Source: Proteiniphilum sp. X52
GTDB lineage: Bacteria; Bacteroidota; Bacteroidia; Bacteroidales; Dysgonomonadaceae
DNA length: 64,000 bases
Assembly (NCBI RefSeq): GCF_003712195.1
Contig: NZ_RDSD01000008.1
Span: 86,766-150,765, forward strand
Reading direction: 5' to 3'
In this document: positions 44,351 through 52,905 of the stretch, one piece after another
Layout: every line of letters begins with the position of its first letter
Numbering within the stretch: position 1 is the first letter of the stretch
Notes under the pieces: generated by a model
What the model saw: only the letters and a program-made list of their open reading frames with translations
Databases searched by the model: none
What the model was told of the DNA's origin: nothing
Made by a program: the position numbers and the translations under genes

Positions 44351-44714
44351 ACTGGAAGAACTTTTTCAACTCGAGTTTCAAAGCGAGGCCGGGGGTGTTT
44401 CCCGTTTCCATTGCGAAACAGATAGCGGGCATCCTCTGTTTGCCGGGCATTTTCCCGGAATGCCTATAATACCGGGTGTGTGTATGCTCAACGTGGTGAA
44501 GCGTGCGGTTTCCCAAAAGCTCGATCGTGAAGTTTCGTTTTGGAAAATCAGGGAATGCAAATTTTTGTCGGCAATAAATCCTATGGAGAATAAGGTGTTT
44601 GATATAGAATTCGGGTTGACCGATGAACAGGAAGTGCGTGCTGCGGTTTTTATAGGCGACACGCGATGTATGAAACTGAAAGCGACTTTGTCTTGCGAAT
44701 GGAAGGATATCTGA
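44343..44714 (+). CDS. Hotdog-fold dehydratase subunit lacking the catalytic acid (ApeI-like)
   Basis: A 123-residue FabZ/FabA-type hotdog protein from the ATG at 44343 (an upstream in-frame TTG at 44334 adds three residues). It retains the catalytic His36 in FAGHFPGMPIIPGV, but the residue 14 positions later, where FabZ has Glu, is Asn50 (MLNVVKRA). It is therefore complementary to the protein at 37117, which keeps the acid but not the His. Together they could build one complete active site, as reported for the ApeI:ApeP dehydratase. It overlaps the glycosyltransferase gene by 16 bp. Confidence 0.85.
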   Translation: MNKLEELFQLEFQSEAGGVSRFHCETDSGHPLFAGHFPGMPIIPGVCMLNVVKRAVSQKLDREVSFWKIRECKFLSAINPMENKVFDIEFGLTDEQEVRAAVFIGDTRCMKLKATLSCEWKDI

Positions 44715-45862
44715 AAAATACGATTATAATTATACCTACATATAATAACGCTGCCACGGTAGGTGATGTGATTGAGCGGACCCTTCCTTTCGGGCTTCCT
44801 GTGCTGGTAGTAAACGACGGTTCAACAGATAACACGCGGGAAGTGTTGACACAATTCCCCACGATCCGTGTTATCCATTTTCCTAAAAATAGGGGTAAGG
44901 GAGCCGCGCTGAAAGCCGGATTGAAAACTGCGGCCAAAGAGAATTTCCGCTATGCCATCACACTCGATTCCGACGGGCAGCATTATCCCGAAGATATTCC
45001 CCTCTTTTTGGAAGAGGTCGAAAAAACACCTGATGCCCTGCTTGTAGGGGCACGCAATCTGCAAGCCCACAATATGCCCGGTAAGAATACTTTTGCCAAT
45101 AAATTCTCCAATTTCTGGTTCAGGATCGAAACGGGTAAAAAAATGAAGGATACACAATCGGGTTACCGCCTCTACCCCTTGGAAAAAATAAAAAATCTGA
45201 CACTTTTCACCGGAAAATATGAATTTGAGTTAGAGATTATTGTGCAATCGGCCTGGCGTGGAGTGAATGTCCGCAATGTGCCCGCACGTGTATATTATCC
45301 GCCCGAAGGTGAACGGGTGAGCCATTTCCATCCGTGGCGTGATTTTACCCGCATCAGCCTGCTCAATACCGTTTTGGTATTGGTGGCGCTGCTTTGGTAC
45401 TATCCGTGGAAAACGGTACGCGGTCTGACAAAAGAAAATATCCGGAAGTTTATCCGGAACAATATCACTCATTCCAACGAAAGTAACGAACGAATTACCG
45501 GTGCCGTGATGCTGGGTGTCTTTATGGGTATCGTGCCGGTATGGGGCTATCAGATGGTGCTTGCTTTTCTTCTGGCACATTTGCTTAAACTCAACAAAGT
45601 GATCACGCTGGTGGCGTCGAACATCAGTATTCCGCCGATGATCCCGCTTATCCTGTTCGGCAGTTATGCTACCGGAGCGTGGTTGTTGGGAAGGGCGTTG
45701 AATTTCTCCGTCGAAAATATGTCGCTTGAGTTTGTGATGAGCTCGCTCCTGCAATACGTGTTGGGAAGTATCGTATTTGCCGTGGCATGTGGTTTGGCTG
45801 CCGGATTGGTTTGCCATACGTTGTTGGTAATTTTCCGCAAACCCAAAACGGCCGTGCTATGA
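44699..45862 (+). CDS. Family 2 glycosyltransferase fused to DUF2062 membrane domain
   Basis: A 387-residue protein. Residues 1 to about 230 form a DPM1-like GT2 domain with IIIIPTYNNAATVGDVI, VNDGSTDNTREVL, ALTLDSDGQHYPED-like AITLDSDGQHYPED (metal-binding DxD) and DTQSGYRLYPL. The C-terminal half carries a DUF2062 region (TGAVMLGVFMGIVPVWGYQ, then ASNISIPPMIPLILFGSY) with several transmembrane helices. It probably adds a sugar to the polyene lipid or its carrier. The ATG at 44699 is preferred over 44666, which lies deeper inside the preceding gene. The stop overlaps the next ATG (ATGA). Confidence 0.9.
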   Translation: MEGYLKNTIIIIPTYNNAATVGDVIERTLPFGLPVLVVNDGSTDNTREVLTQFPTIRVIHFPKNRGKGAALKAGLKTAAKENFRYAITLDSDGQHYPEDIPLFLEEVEKTPDALLVGARNLQAHNMPGKNTFANKFSNFWFRIETGKKMKDTQSGYRLYPLEKIKNLTLFTGKYEFELEIIVQSAWRGVNVRNVPARVYYPPEGERVSHFHPWRDFTRISLLNTVLVLVALLWYYPWKTVRGLTKENIRKFIRNNITHSNESNERITGAVMLGVFMGIVPVWGYQMVLAFLLAHLLKLNKVITLVASNISIPPMIPLILFGSYATGAWLLGRALNFSVENMSLEFVMSSLLQYVLGSIVFAVACGLAAGLVCHTLLVIFRKPKTAVL

Positions 45863-48800
45863 GCAAAATTTTTGTCAATATCTACGAATATTTATCGCAA
45901 AAGAGGATTTTGCGAAATATACTGATGTTCGGCAGTTTTGCGCTGTTGCTTCTTTTTGCCGTTCAACTGCGGTTTGAAGAAGAATTTACCCGTTTTTTTC
46001 CCGACAACGCGGGTTCAAAAAACAATGAACTGGTTTTTCAAAACCTGAAAGTAAAGGATAAGATCATTGTGATGATCTCGGCGCGTGATTCGCTCAGGGG
46101 AGACGAACTGCTCGATTCGATCGTGCTCGCAGGCCAGCGGATGAGTGAGCTCATCAGTACGGGTATTGCTGCGGATTATCTGCTTAATATCCTTTCTGAA
46201 GTGGGTGAGGATGTAGTGTCCCAGACAGGTGATTTTCTGTATGGCTATTTACCTGTTTTCCTGACGGACGACGATTACCGGCATATGGATACGTTGCTGA
46301 CGGCGGATGCGGTTGACCTTCGGATGCAGCAAAACTTTGCTAACCTTATGTCGCCTGCCGGACTGGCGCTTAAATCGACTATTCCGCAAGATCCGCTCGG
46401 CTTTGGCGGAAATGTAATGCTGGGACTGAAAGATTTTGAAAATATCTCGAATTACGAAATATACGACAACCATATCTTCTCTTCCGACCTATCCACGCTT
46501 TTGCTGATTCTTTCGCCAAAATACGGTACGGGAGAAATCGGGAAAAATGACAATTTGATTGCTGAATTGGAAAGACTCTCTACCGAAGTGGAGCAGGAAT
46601 ATTCCGGTGTGCATGTACAGTTCTTTGGTGGTCCCTCGGTGGCGGTGTACAATGCCCGACAGGTGAAAAAAGACACCTACCTCACACTCGGAGCGGCGTT
46701 GCTTATCATCATCCTGTTTATGTCGGTGATGTTCAGAAGCCGGAGTGCGATCCCTCTTTTGCTTACACCGGTGGTTTACGGTGGAATTTTTGCTTTGGCG
46801 ATGATTTTTTTCATTAAAGGGTCCATTTCTGCTATTGCCATAGGAGTAGGAGCAGTAGTGTTGGGTATCGCGCTGAGCTATTCTATTCATGTGCTTACCC
46901 ATTATAACCACGTACAATCGCGCCGCCAATTAATCCAAGAACTCTCCTATCCGCTGGTCGTGGGCGGATTCACCACCATTGGTGCATTCCTTTCGCTGTT
47001 GTTCACTTCGTCCGACATTTTGCGCGATTTCGGGTTGTTTTCCGCCCTTTCGTTGGTGGGCACCACCTTGTTCTGCCTGATTTTTCTGCCTCACCTTCTG
47101 GGTAGAAAGACTGATTCGCAAACTTCCCGGAGAGCGCTGAAGGTAGTCGAAAAAATCACATCCTATCCTTTTGAGAAAAACAAAATCCTATTAGGGGTGA
47201 TCCTGGCGCTTTTTGTTGCCGGACTTTTCACCATGCGTAATGTGAAGTTCGACAGTGATATCTCTAACCTGAATTACGAACCTGCGCATATCAGCCAAGC
47301 CGAGCATAAAATGAGCCATCTTTTCATGAGAGGTGACCGTCAACAAATCATGTTTGTTTCGATAGGCAAAACGGTGGAAGAGGCCCTGCGCAATTATGCT
47401 GAAAATAACAGTTCACTGGCCCTATTAAAAGCACAAGGGAAGATTCAGGATTTTGTATCGTCGGAAAAACTGATGATCTCACCGCGACAGCAGCAAGAGC
47501 GCATCCGCCGATGGAACGATTTCTGGACGGATGCCAGAAAACAATGGCTAAAAGCCGAAATCCGGGAGAGCGGAATGAAGTATGGATTTTCTCCTGATGC
47601 CTTTGAGCCGTTTTTTTACCTGTTGGATAAAGAATTCAAACCGTTCTCACCGGAAGAGCTGGGTGAGAATATCCCTTTCCTGGCGGACTGGGTAGTGAGT
47701 GACGGCAATTCGCTGATGTGCGTCACCCAGGTACAGTTGTCGGACAATCAGAAAGATTTCGTGTACGATACAATGGGCACTGATCCCGACCTGGTAATTT
47801 TTGACCGAGCATTTTTTATCAATAAATGGGTTTCGGTGATCAATGACGATTTCAACACCATTTTATTTCTCTCATCGCTGATTATTTTTCTGGCGTTGCT
47901 TATCTCCTATGGGCGGTTCGAACTTACGTTGATGGCTTTTGCTCCGATGGCAATCAGTTGGGTGATCATTCTGGGTCTGATGGCTATCTTCGGTATCGAA
48001 TTCAATATCATCAATATCATATTGTCCACGTTTATTTTTGGATTGGGAGACGATTTCTCCATCTTTATGATGGATGGTGTGCAGCAGGAATACCGTACAG
48101 GTAAGAAACTGGTTAATTCACATAAAATAGCTATTCTGTTTTCAGCATTTACTGCTACGGTAGGGATGGGTGTACTGATCTTCGCCAGACATCCCGCCCT
48201 GAAATCCATTTCGTTGATCAGCATTCTGGGCATGATGTCTGTTTTGCTGGTTTCATACACGGTGATCCCGCTTCTGTTCCGCACTTTCATTACCCGTCCC
48301 GCACGCGAAGGAAATTATCCCTACACGCTTTTTTATCTGGTTTGCACCACACTGATTTATGTGTCATTTGTTTTGGGAAGCCTGCTTCTGTTTATTGCGA
48401 GACTTCTGCTGGCTTTAGTGCCCGTCTCAATCAGAAAGAAACAAGTGCTGTTCAGCCGGATGATCATGTACAGTACACGGCTGTTCCTATTCTTTATTTT
48501 CTATACGAGAAAGAGAATTATTAATGACGGTGGTGAAGATTTAAAAAAACAGGCTGTTATTGTGGCTAACCATCAATCCATGATCGATATCCTGATCATG
48601 CTTTCGCTTTCGCCCAAGATTGTCATGGTAACCAATCGCTGGGTGTGGAACTCACCTGTTTTCGGGCACGTGGTGCGTTATGCCGGATTTATACCTACGC
48701 AGAAAGGGTTTGCAAATATGGGTGAAATACTTCGTGAAAAAGTAGCCGACGGCTATTCGGTTGTAGTATTTCCTGAAGGTACCCGCTCGGCGGACGGACA

Positions 48801-49722
48801 GATCAAACGGTTCCACAAAGGCGCATTTATGCTGGCTGAGAGCCTACGGTTAGATGTGGTTCCGATGGTGATTTACGGTACCGGACAGATACTCAATAAG
48901 CGACAGATGTTGTATGTGAAGCCGGGTACTTACGGAGCAAGCTTCCTACCGAGAATTTCGGCTGAAAAGCTGTCGGAATACGGTTCAACGCATGATGCCG
49001 CAAAAGCGGTGAAAACTATTATAAGCAACGAATACCATCGTTTGCAGGAGTGCTACAATCGACCCGATAACCTCTATTTCAGGCATAAACTGGTACAAAA
49101 CTATGTATACAAAGGGCCGGTGGAAGAGTGGTATGTGCGGGTGAAATCGGCAATGGAGAAATATTACGCTTATTTCGAACGTATTATTCCCCGTTGTGCG
49201 TCGGTGGTAGATGTGGGTTGCGGATATGGTATGCTCTCCTACATGCTGTCCACAACTTCGCCTGAACGTACGGTTTTAGGTGTCGATTACGACGATGAAA
49301 AAATTGCGATAGCGAATCGCAATTTCTCCAAAACACCGCAAATCCGCTTTGAATGCACTGATGCCTTGCAATATGAATATCCGTATGCCGATGTGTTTGT
49401 GGTAAATGATATGCTGCATTATATGGATTATGATTCGCAGGAGATTTTATTGGAGAAATGCGTGGAAAAGATAAACGATAGCGGTATGATTATCGTGCGT
49501 GACAGTGATGCCGATCGACCTCGGGAGCATAAAATAACACGGTTTACCGAAATGCTTTCTACCCGTTTTTTCAAATTCAACAAAACGGAACAGCAGTTGC
49601 AATTCCCTACGGCGAAGCAGTTCGAAGCATTTGCCCGGAAACACCGACTGGATTTGGAGCGGCATTCGAATGACAAGCTGACATCCAATCAGATTTTTAT
49701 TTTCAGGAAGAAAAAAGGATAA
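45859..49722 (+). CDS. RND/MMPL exporter fused to PlsC-type acyltransferase and a methyltransferase
   Basis: A 1287-residue three-part protein from the ATG at 45859. Residues about 1-840 are an MMPL/RND transporter with two blocks of transmembrane helices (for example LTLGAALLIIILFMSVMFRS and FTTIGAFLSLLFTSSDILRD) and large periplasmic loops. Residues about 870-1080 are a PlsC-like acyltransferase with NHQSMID (His905) and VVFPEGTRSADG. Residues about 1100-1287 are a class I SAM methyltransferase with VVDVGCGYGMLSYML and LGVDYDDEKI. It probably couples final lipid assembly to export of the polyene. No internal stop or frameshift is seen, so the fusion looks real. Confidence 0.9.
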   Translation: MSKIFVNIYEYLSQKRILRNILMFGSFALLLLFAVQLRFEEEFTRFFPDNAGSKNNELVFQNLKVKDKIIVMISARDSLRGDELLDSIVLAGQRMSELISTGIAADYLLNILSEVGEDVVSQTGDFLYGYLPVFLTDDDYRHMDTLLTADAVDLRMQQNFANLMSPAGLALKSTIPQDPLGFGGNVMLGLKDFENISNYEIYDNHIFSSDLSTLLLILSPKYGTGEIGKNDNLIAELERLSTEVEQEYSGVHVQFFGGPSVAVYNARQVKKDTYLTLGAALLIIILFMSVMFRSRSAIPLLLTPVVYGGIFALAMIFFIKGSISAIAIGVGAVVLGIALSYSIHVLTHYNHVQSRRQLIQELSYPLVVGGFTTIGAFLSLLFTSSDILRDFGLFSALSLVGTTLFCLIFLPHLLGRKTDSQTSRRALKVVEKITSYPFEKNKILLGVILALFVAGLFTMRNVKFDSDISNLNYEPAHISQAEHKMSHLFMRGDRQQIMFVSIGKTVEEALRNYAENNSSLALLKAQGKIQDFVSSEKLMISPRQQQERIRRWNDFWTDARKQWLKAEIRESGMKYGFSPDAFEPFFYLLDKEFKPFSPEELGENIPFLADWVVSDGNSLMCVTQVQLSDNQKDFVYDTMGTDPDLVIFDRAFFINKWVSVINDDFNTILFLSSLIIFLALLISYGRFELTLMAFAPMAISWVIILGLMAIFGIEFNIINIILSTFIFGLGDDFSIFMMDGVQQEYRTGKKLVNSHKIAILFSAFTATVGMGVLIFARHPALKSISLISILGMMSVLLVSYTVIPLLFRTFITRPAREGNYPYTLFYLVCTTLIYVSFVLGSLLLFIARLLLALVPVSIRKKQVLFSRMIMYSTRLFLFFIFYTRKRIINDGGEDLKKQAVIVANHQSMIDILIMLSLSPKIVMVTNRWVWNSPVFGHVVRYAGFIPTQKGFANMGEILREKVADGYSVVVFPEGTRSADGQIKRFHKGAFMLAESLRLDVVPMVIYGTGQILNKRQMLYVKPGTYGASFLPRISAEKLSEYGSTHDAAKAVKTIISNEYHRLQECYNRPDNLYFRHKLVQNYVYKGPVEEWYVRVKSAMEKYYAYFERIIPRCASVVDVGCGYGMLSYMLSTTSPERTVLGVDYDDEKIAIANRNFSKTPQIRFECTDALQYEYPYADVFVVNDMLHYMDYDSQEILLEKCVEKINDSGMIIVRDSDADRPREHKITRFTEMLSTRFFKFNKTEQQLQFPTAKQFEAFARKHRLDLERHSNDKLTSNQIFIFRKKKG

Positions 49723-49728
49723 CGTTTT

Positions 49729-51225
49729 ATGCGGAAATATGATATCGTCATTATCGGTAGCGGATTGGGCGGTTTGCTTTGCGGCGCAGTGCTGTCCAAA
49801 GAAGGTTATTCGGTATGCGTGCTTGAGAAAAACGCCATACCGGGCGGTTGTTTTCAGGGATTCAGACGTTTCGGACGAACACTTGATACTGGTGTGCACT
49901 ACATCGGGAGTATGGACGAAGATGAGCCATTGAACCGTTGCTTTTCCTACCTTGGTATCATGGACGAGATAAACCTTGTGCGATTGGATGAAGATGGTTT
50001 CGATCGGATTGTATATCCCCATAAATCATATTCCTATGCCATGGGAGAAAAGCGGTTTATCGAGACACTTGCCAAAGATTTTCCTGACGAAAGGGAGAAC
50101 CTGCAACGTTATATGAAAGTGATCTCGGATATTGCAAGTGCCGTCACAGTGGAGGGCTTCAGAAAGGGCAGGATTTCAACGTCAAACCTGGATGTTTTTT
50201 CTCTCTCGGCCTGGAAAACCATTGCGGGGATCACTCAAAACGAGCGTCTTCGTCACGTGCTTTCAAATCCTGCCATGCTCTACGGCGGTGACAAATTGGT
50301 GTCTACCTTTTATATTCATGCAATGACAGCATCGTCTTACCTGCATGGCTCCTATCGTTTTGTCGGGAGCAGTATGCAACTGACCGATACCCTCGTGCAT
50401 AAGATTGAAAGTAACGGCGGAAAAGTGATCACCCGAGCACAGGCTACAGCTATTCGTTGCGACCAAAACATTGTAAGTGGTGTGGAAGTGAATAACAGTG
50501 AATTGATTCAGGCAAAGAATGTCATTTCTACGATGCATCCGATGAAAACCCTCGAAATCATCGACGGAGCCACTAATATCCGTAAGGCGTATCTGTCGAG
50601 ACTGAGTGCGTTGCCCAATTCTTATGGTTTTTTTACGGTGTATCTGATTAAGAAGAAAAATTCTTCAAGGTATATCAATCACAATATTTATTTTTATGCT
50701 GACGGGCAGGATGCGTGGCACAGGACATCGTTTCCGGATGATAAGGGTGTGGTTGGTGTGCTGACGTCGATGCGCCCCAGCGAAGAAGATCTCCGCTATG
50801 CCAATGTGGTAGAGTTGCTGACGCCGATGCTTTACAGAGAAGTGGAACCGTGGAAAGATACGCTTTACGAGCGGCGCGGCGATGATTACCTGCAATTCAA
50901 GGAGCGGAAAACCGAAGATATTCTCCGGTTTGTGAGACAGTTTGATCCCTCGCTTTTGGAGAATACGGAGCACATAGTGACTACCACTCCGCTTTCGTAT
51001 CGCGACTATACCGGCTCACCGGAAGGCTCGGCATACGGTATAATGAAAAATTGCCAGAACCCCCTTTCCACACTTATTCCGATACGGAGCAAGGTGAAAA
51101 ATCTCATGTTTGCCGGACAAAATGTGAACATGCACGGCGTACTCGGGGTTACACTCACTTCTCTGCTTAGTTGCAGCGAGTTATTGGGCGAAGAATATCT
51201 GGCAAAGAAAATAGGAAACAGTTGA
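49729..51225 (+). CDS. CrtI-like FAD-dependent oxidoreductase (phytoene desaturase family)
   Basis: A 498-residue flavoprotein with the N-terminal FAD motif IVIIGSGLGGLLCGAVLSKEG and the glutamate of VCVLEKNAIPGGCFQGF, plus LDTGVHYIGSMD. The C-terminal part has MFAGQNVNMHGVLGVTLTSL, the second FAD-contact signature of the CrtI/RetSat family. It probably acts on the conjugated chain (desaturation, saturation or isomerisation). No carotenoid genes (CrtB, CrtE) are nearby, so a carotenoid role is unlikely. It lies 6 bp after the exporter gene. Confidence 0.9.
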   Translation: MRKYDIVIIGSGLGGLLCGAVLSKEGYSVCVLEKNAIPGGCFQGFRRFGRTLDTGVHYIGSMDEDEPLNRCFSYLGIMDEINLVRLDEDGFDRIVYPHKSYSYAMGEKRFIETLAKDFPDERENLQRYMKVISDIASAVTVEGFRKGRISTSNLDVFSLSAWKTIAGITQNERLRHVLSNPAMLYGGDKLVSTFYIHAMTASSYLHGSYRFVGSSMQLTDTLVHKIESNGGKVITRAQATAIRCDQNIVSGVEVNNSELIQAKNVISTMHPMKTLEIIDGATNIRKAYLSRLSALPNSYGFFTVYLIKKKNSSRYINHNIYFYADGQDAWHRTSFPDDKGVVGVLTSMRPSEEDLRYANVVELLTPMLYREVEPWKDTLYERRGDDYLQFKERKTEDILRFVRQFDPSLLENTEHIVTTTPLSYRDYTGSPEGSAYGIMKNCQNPLSTLIPIRSKVKNLMFAGQNVNMHGVLGVTLTSLLSCSELLGEEYLAKKIGNS

Positions 51226-51226
51226 T

Positions 51227-52903
51227 ATGCACCTCCTGATGAAAATATTGAAATGGTTGGCAATCGGATTTATAACTTTGGTGATAATCCTCATTGCCGG
51301 TTCGTATATTCTCTACTCCACGACTGACATGAAACAACCCGATCTGGACGTGTCCGATCTATCTGACCTTCCGTTTTCCATCACCGACAGTCTCCGTTCG
51401 TACGGAGACAATACGCTCATCCTGAACCGGCAAGGTCTCTGGGAATTATATGTGAAGGGTACACCTTTTGAAAGAGGAGTGGCTATTGGACGCATTTCGG
51501 AAGATCTGCTTTATTATCAGGAAAAAGTGTTTGTGGATGAAATCAGGAAAATCATCCCTTCGGAAAAATACCTGAAATTCCTGCGTTATTTCCTGGTCAT
51601 TTTCAACCGCAATTTGGGTAAACAGGTGCCCGAAGAAAACCGCGAAGAGATTTACGGTATTTCACTTTCGTGTACAGACGAGTTCGACGCCATCGGCACA
51701 CCCTACGAGCGTCAGCTCAACTACCATGCTGCACACGACATCGGACATATGATGCAGGCATACAGGTTGGTGGGATGCAGTTCGTTTGGCACCTGGGGCA
51801 ATGAGAGTGCCGACTCCATGTTGATTATCGGGCGAAATTTCGACTTTTTCGTGGGAGATGATTTTGCCAAAAACAAAGTGGTGGCATTCTATCATCCTGA
51901 TGAAGGCTATAAATTTGCGTCGGTTTGCTGGATTGGGATGACAGGCGTGCTTTCGGGAATGAATGAAGTGGGACTCACCGTTACTATCAACGCTTCACAG
52001 GCGTCTGTGCCTATCGGTTCTGCGACACCTGTCTCGATCCTGGCGCGCATTATTTTGCAGTATGCCGGCACTATCGATGAAGCCTACAGAATAGCCGAAT
52101 CTCACAAAACATTTGTGGCTGAAAGCCTGCTTGTCGGTTCCGCAAAGGATGGGAAAGTTGTGATTATCGAGAAATCACCAGATAAAATAGGGATGCACCA
52201 ATCATCGTCCGGGCGAATCGTATGCACGAACCATTATCAATCCGACGTTTTCAGGAATGATCCGAAAAATGCGGAAAATATCCGTACGACGGACAGCGGT
52301 TACCGTCTGCACCGGATGAATGAATTACTCGATCGCGCGGGAAAAGTCGACCATCAAAAAGCCGCCGGAATCCTGCGTGATACGTTGGGCTTGCAAGACA
52401 AACTTATCGGACTTACTAACGAGAAATCGATCAACCAATTCATCGCACATCACTCAGTGATTTTCAAACCGCAGGAACTGAAAATGTGGGTCTCCACCTC
52501 ACCATGGCAGATGGGTGAATTTGTGATGTATGATCTGGGTGAAATTTTCGGGAAAATGGATAGTGCGAAAATTACTGTTTCCAGTGTAGATGCTGATCTG
52601 ACAATTGAACCTGATGCCGGGCTCACTTCAGGTACTTACATCCGGGTACAGAATTACCGTCGGTTGAAGGATGAAATTAGTAACGCCATAAAACAGGGAG
52701 AAACAGTCGATTCAAAGAGGTTGGAAGTATTCCTGCAAACCAATGCCGAGTATTTTTACACCTATGAACTGCTAGGGGATTATTACCTTTCACAAGATAA
52801 ACCTGCCGAAGCGCTTAGTTACTGGCAAACGGCATTGACAAAGGAAATTCCACGACTGGGAGATAAGGAAAATATTGAGAAAAAGATCGGGAAAAACAAC
52901 TAA
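51227..52903 (+). CDS. C45-family Ntn hydrolase/acyltransferase with membrane anchor
   Basis: A 558-residue protein with one N-terminal transmembrane helix (WLAIGFITLVIILIAGSYIL) and an Ntn-hydrolase domain of the C45/phospholipase B-like type. The candidate nucleophile is Cys184 in LVGCSSFGTWG, followed by the family motif IGRNFDFFVG and WIGMTGVLSGMNEVGLTV. C45 enzymes are autoprocessed acyltransferases or amidases; cleavage before Cys184 would free the nucleophile. The C-terminal end has a TPR-like segment (YFYTYELLGDYYLSQDKPAEAL). Such genes recur in Bacteroidota flexirubin/aryl polyene clusters. The reaction here is unknown. Confidence 0.85.
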   Translation: MHLLMKILKWLAIGFITLVIILIAGSYILYSTTDMKQPDLDVSDLSDLPFSITDSLRSYGDNTLILNRQGLWELYVKGTPFERGVAIGRISEDLLYYQEKVFVDEIRKIIPSEKYLKFLRYFLVIFNRNLGKQVPEENREEIYGISLSCTDEFDAIGTPYERQLNYHAAHDIGHMMQAYRLVGCSSFGTWGNESADSMLIIGRNFDFFVGDDFAKNKVVAFYHPDEGYKFASVCWIGMTGVLSGMNEVGLTVTINASQASVPIGSATPVSILARIILQYAGTIDEAYRIAESHKTFVAESLLVGSAKDGKVVIIEKSPDKIGMHQSSSGRIVCTNHYQSDVFRNDPKNAENIRTTDSGYRLHRMNELLDRAGKVDHQKAAGILRDTLGLQDKLIGLTNEKSINQFIAHHSVIFKPQELKMWVSTSPWQMGEFVMYDLGEIFGKMDSAKITVSSVDADLTIEPDAGLTSGTYIRVQNYRRLKDEISNAIKQGETVDSKRLEVFLQTNAEYFYTYELLGDYYLSQDKPAEALSYWQTALTKEIPRLGDKENIEKKIGKNN

Positions 52904-52905
52904 AA

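Noticed and set aside
49729..51225. Carotenoid biosynthesis locus based on the CrtI-like gene
   Set aside because: No phytoene synthase, GGPP synthase or cyclase genes nearby; the gene lies within the aryl polyene operon.
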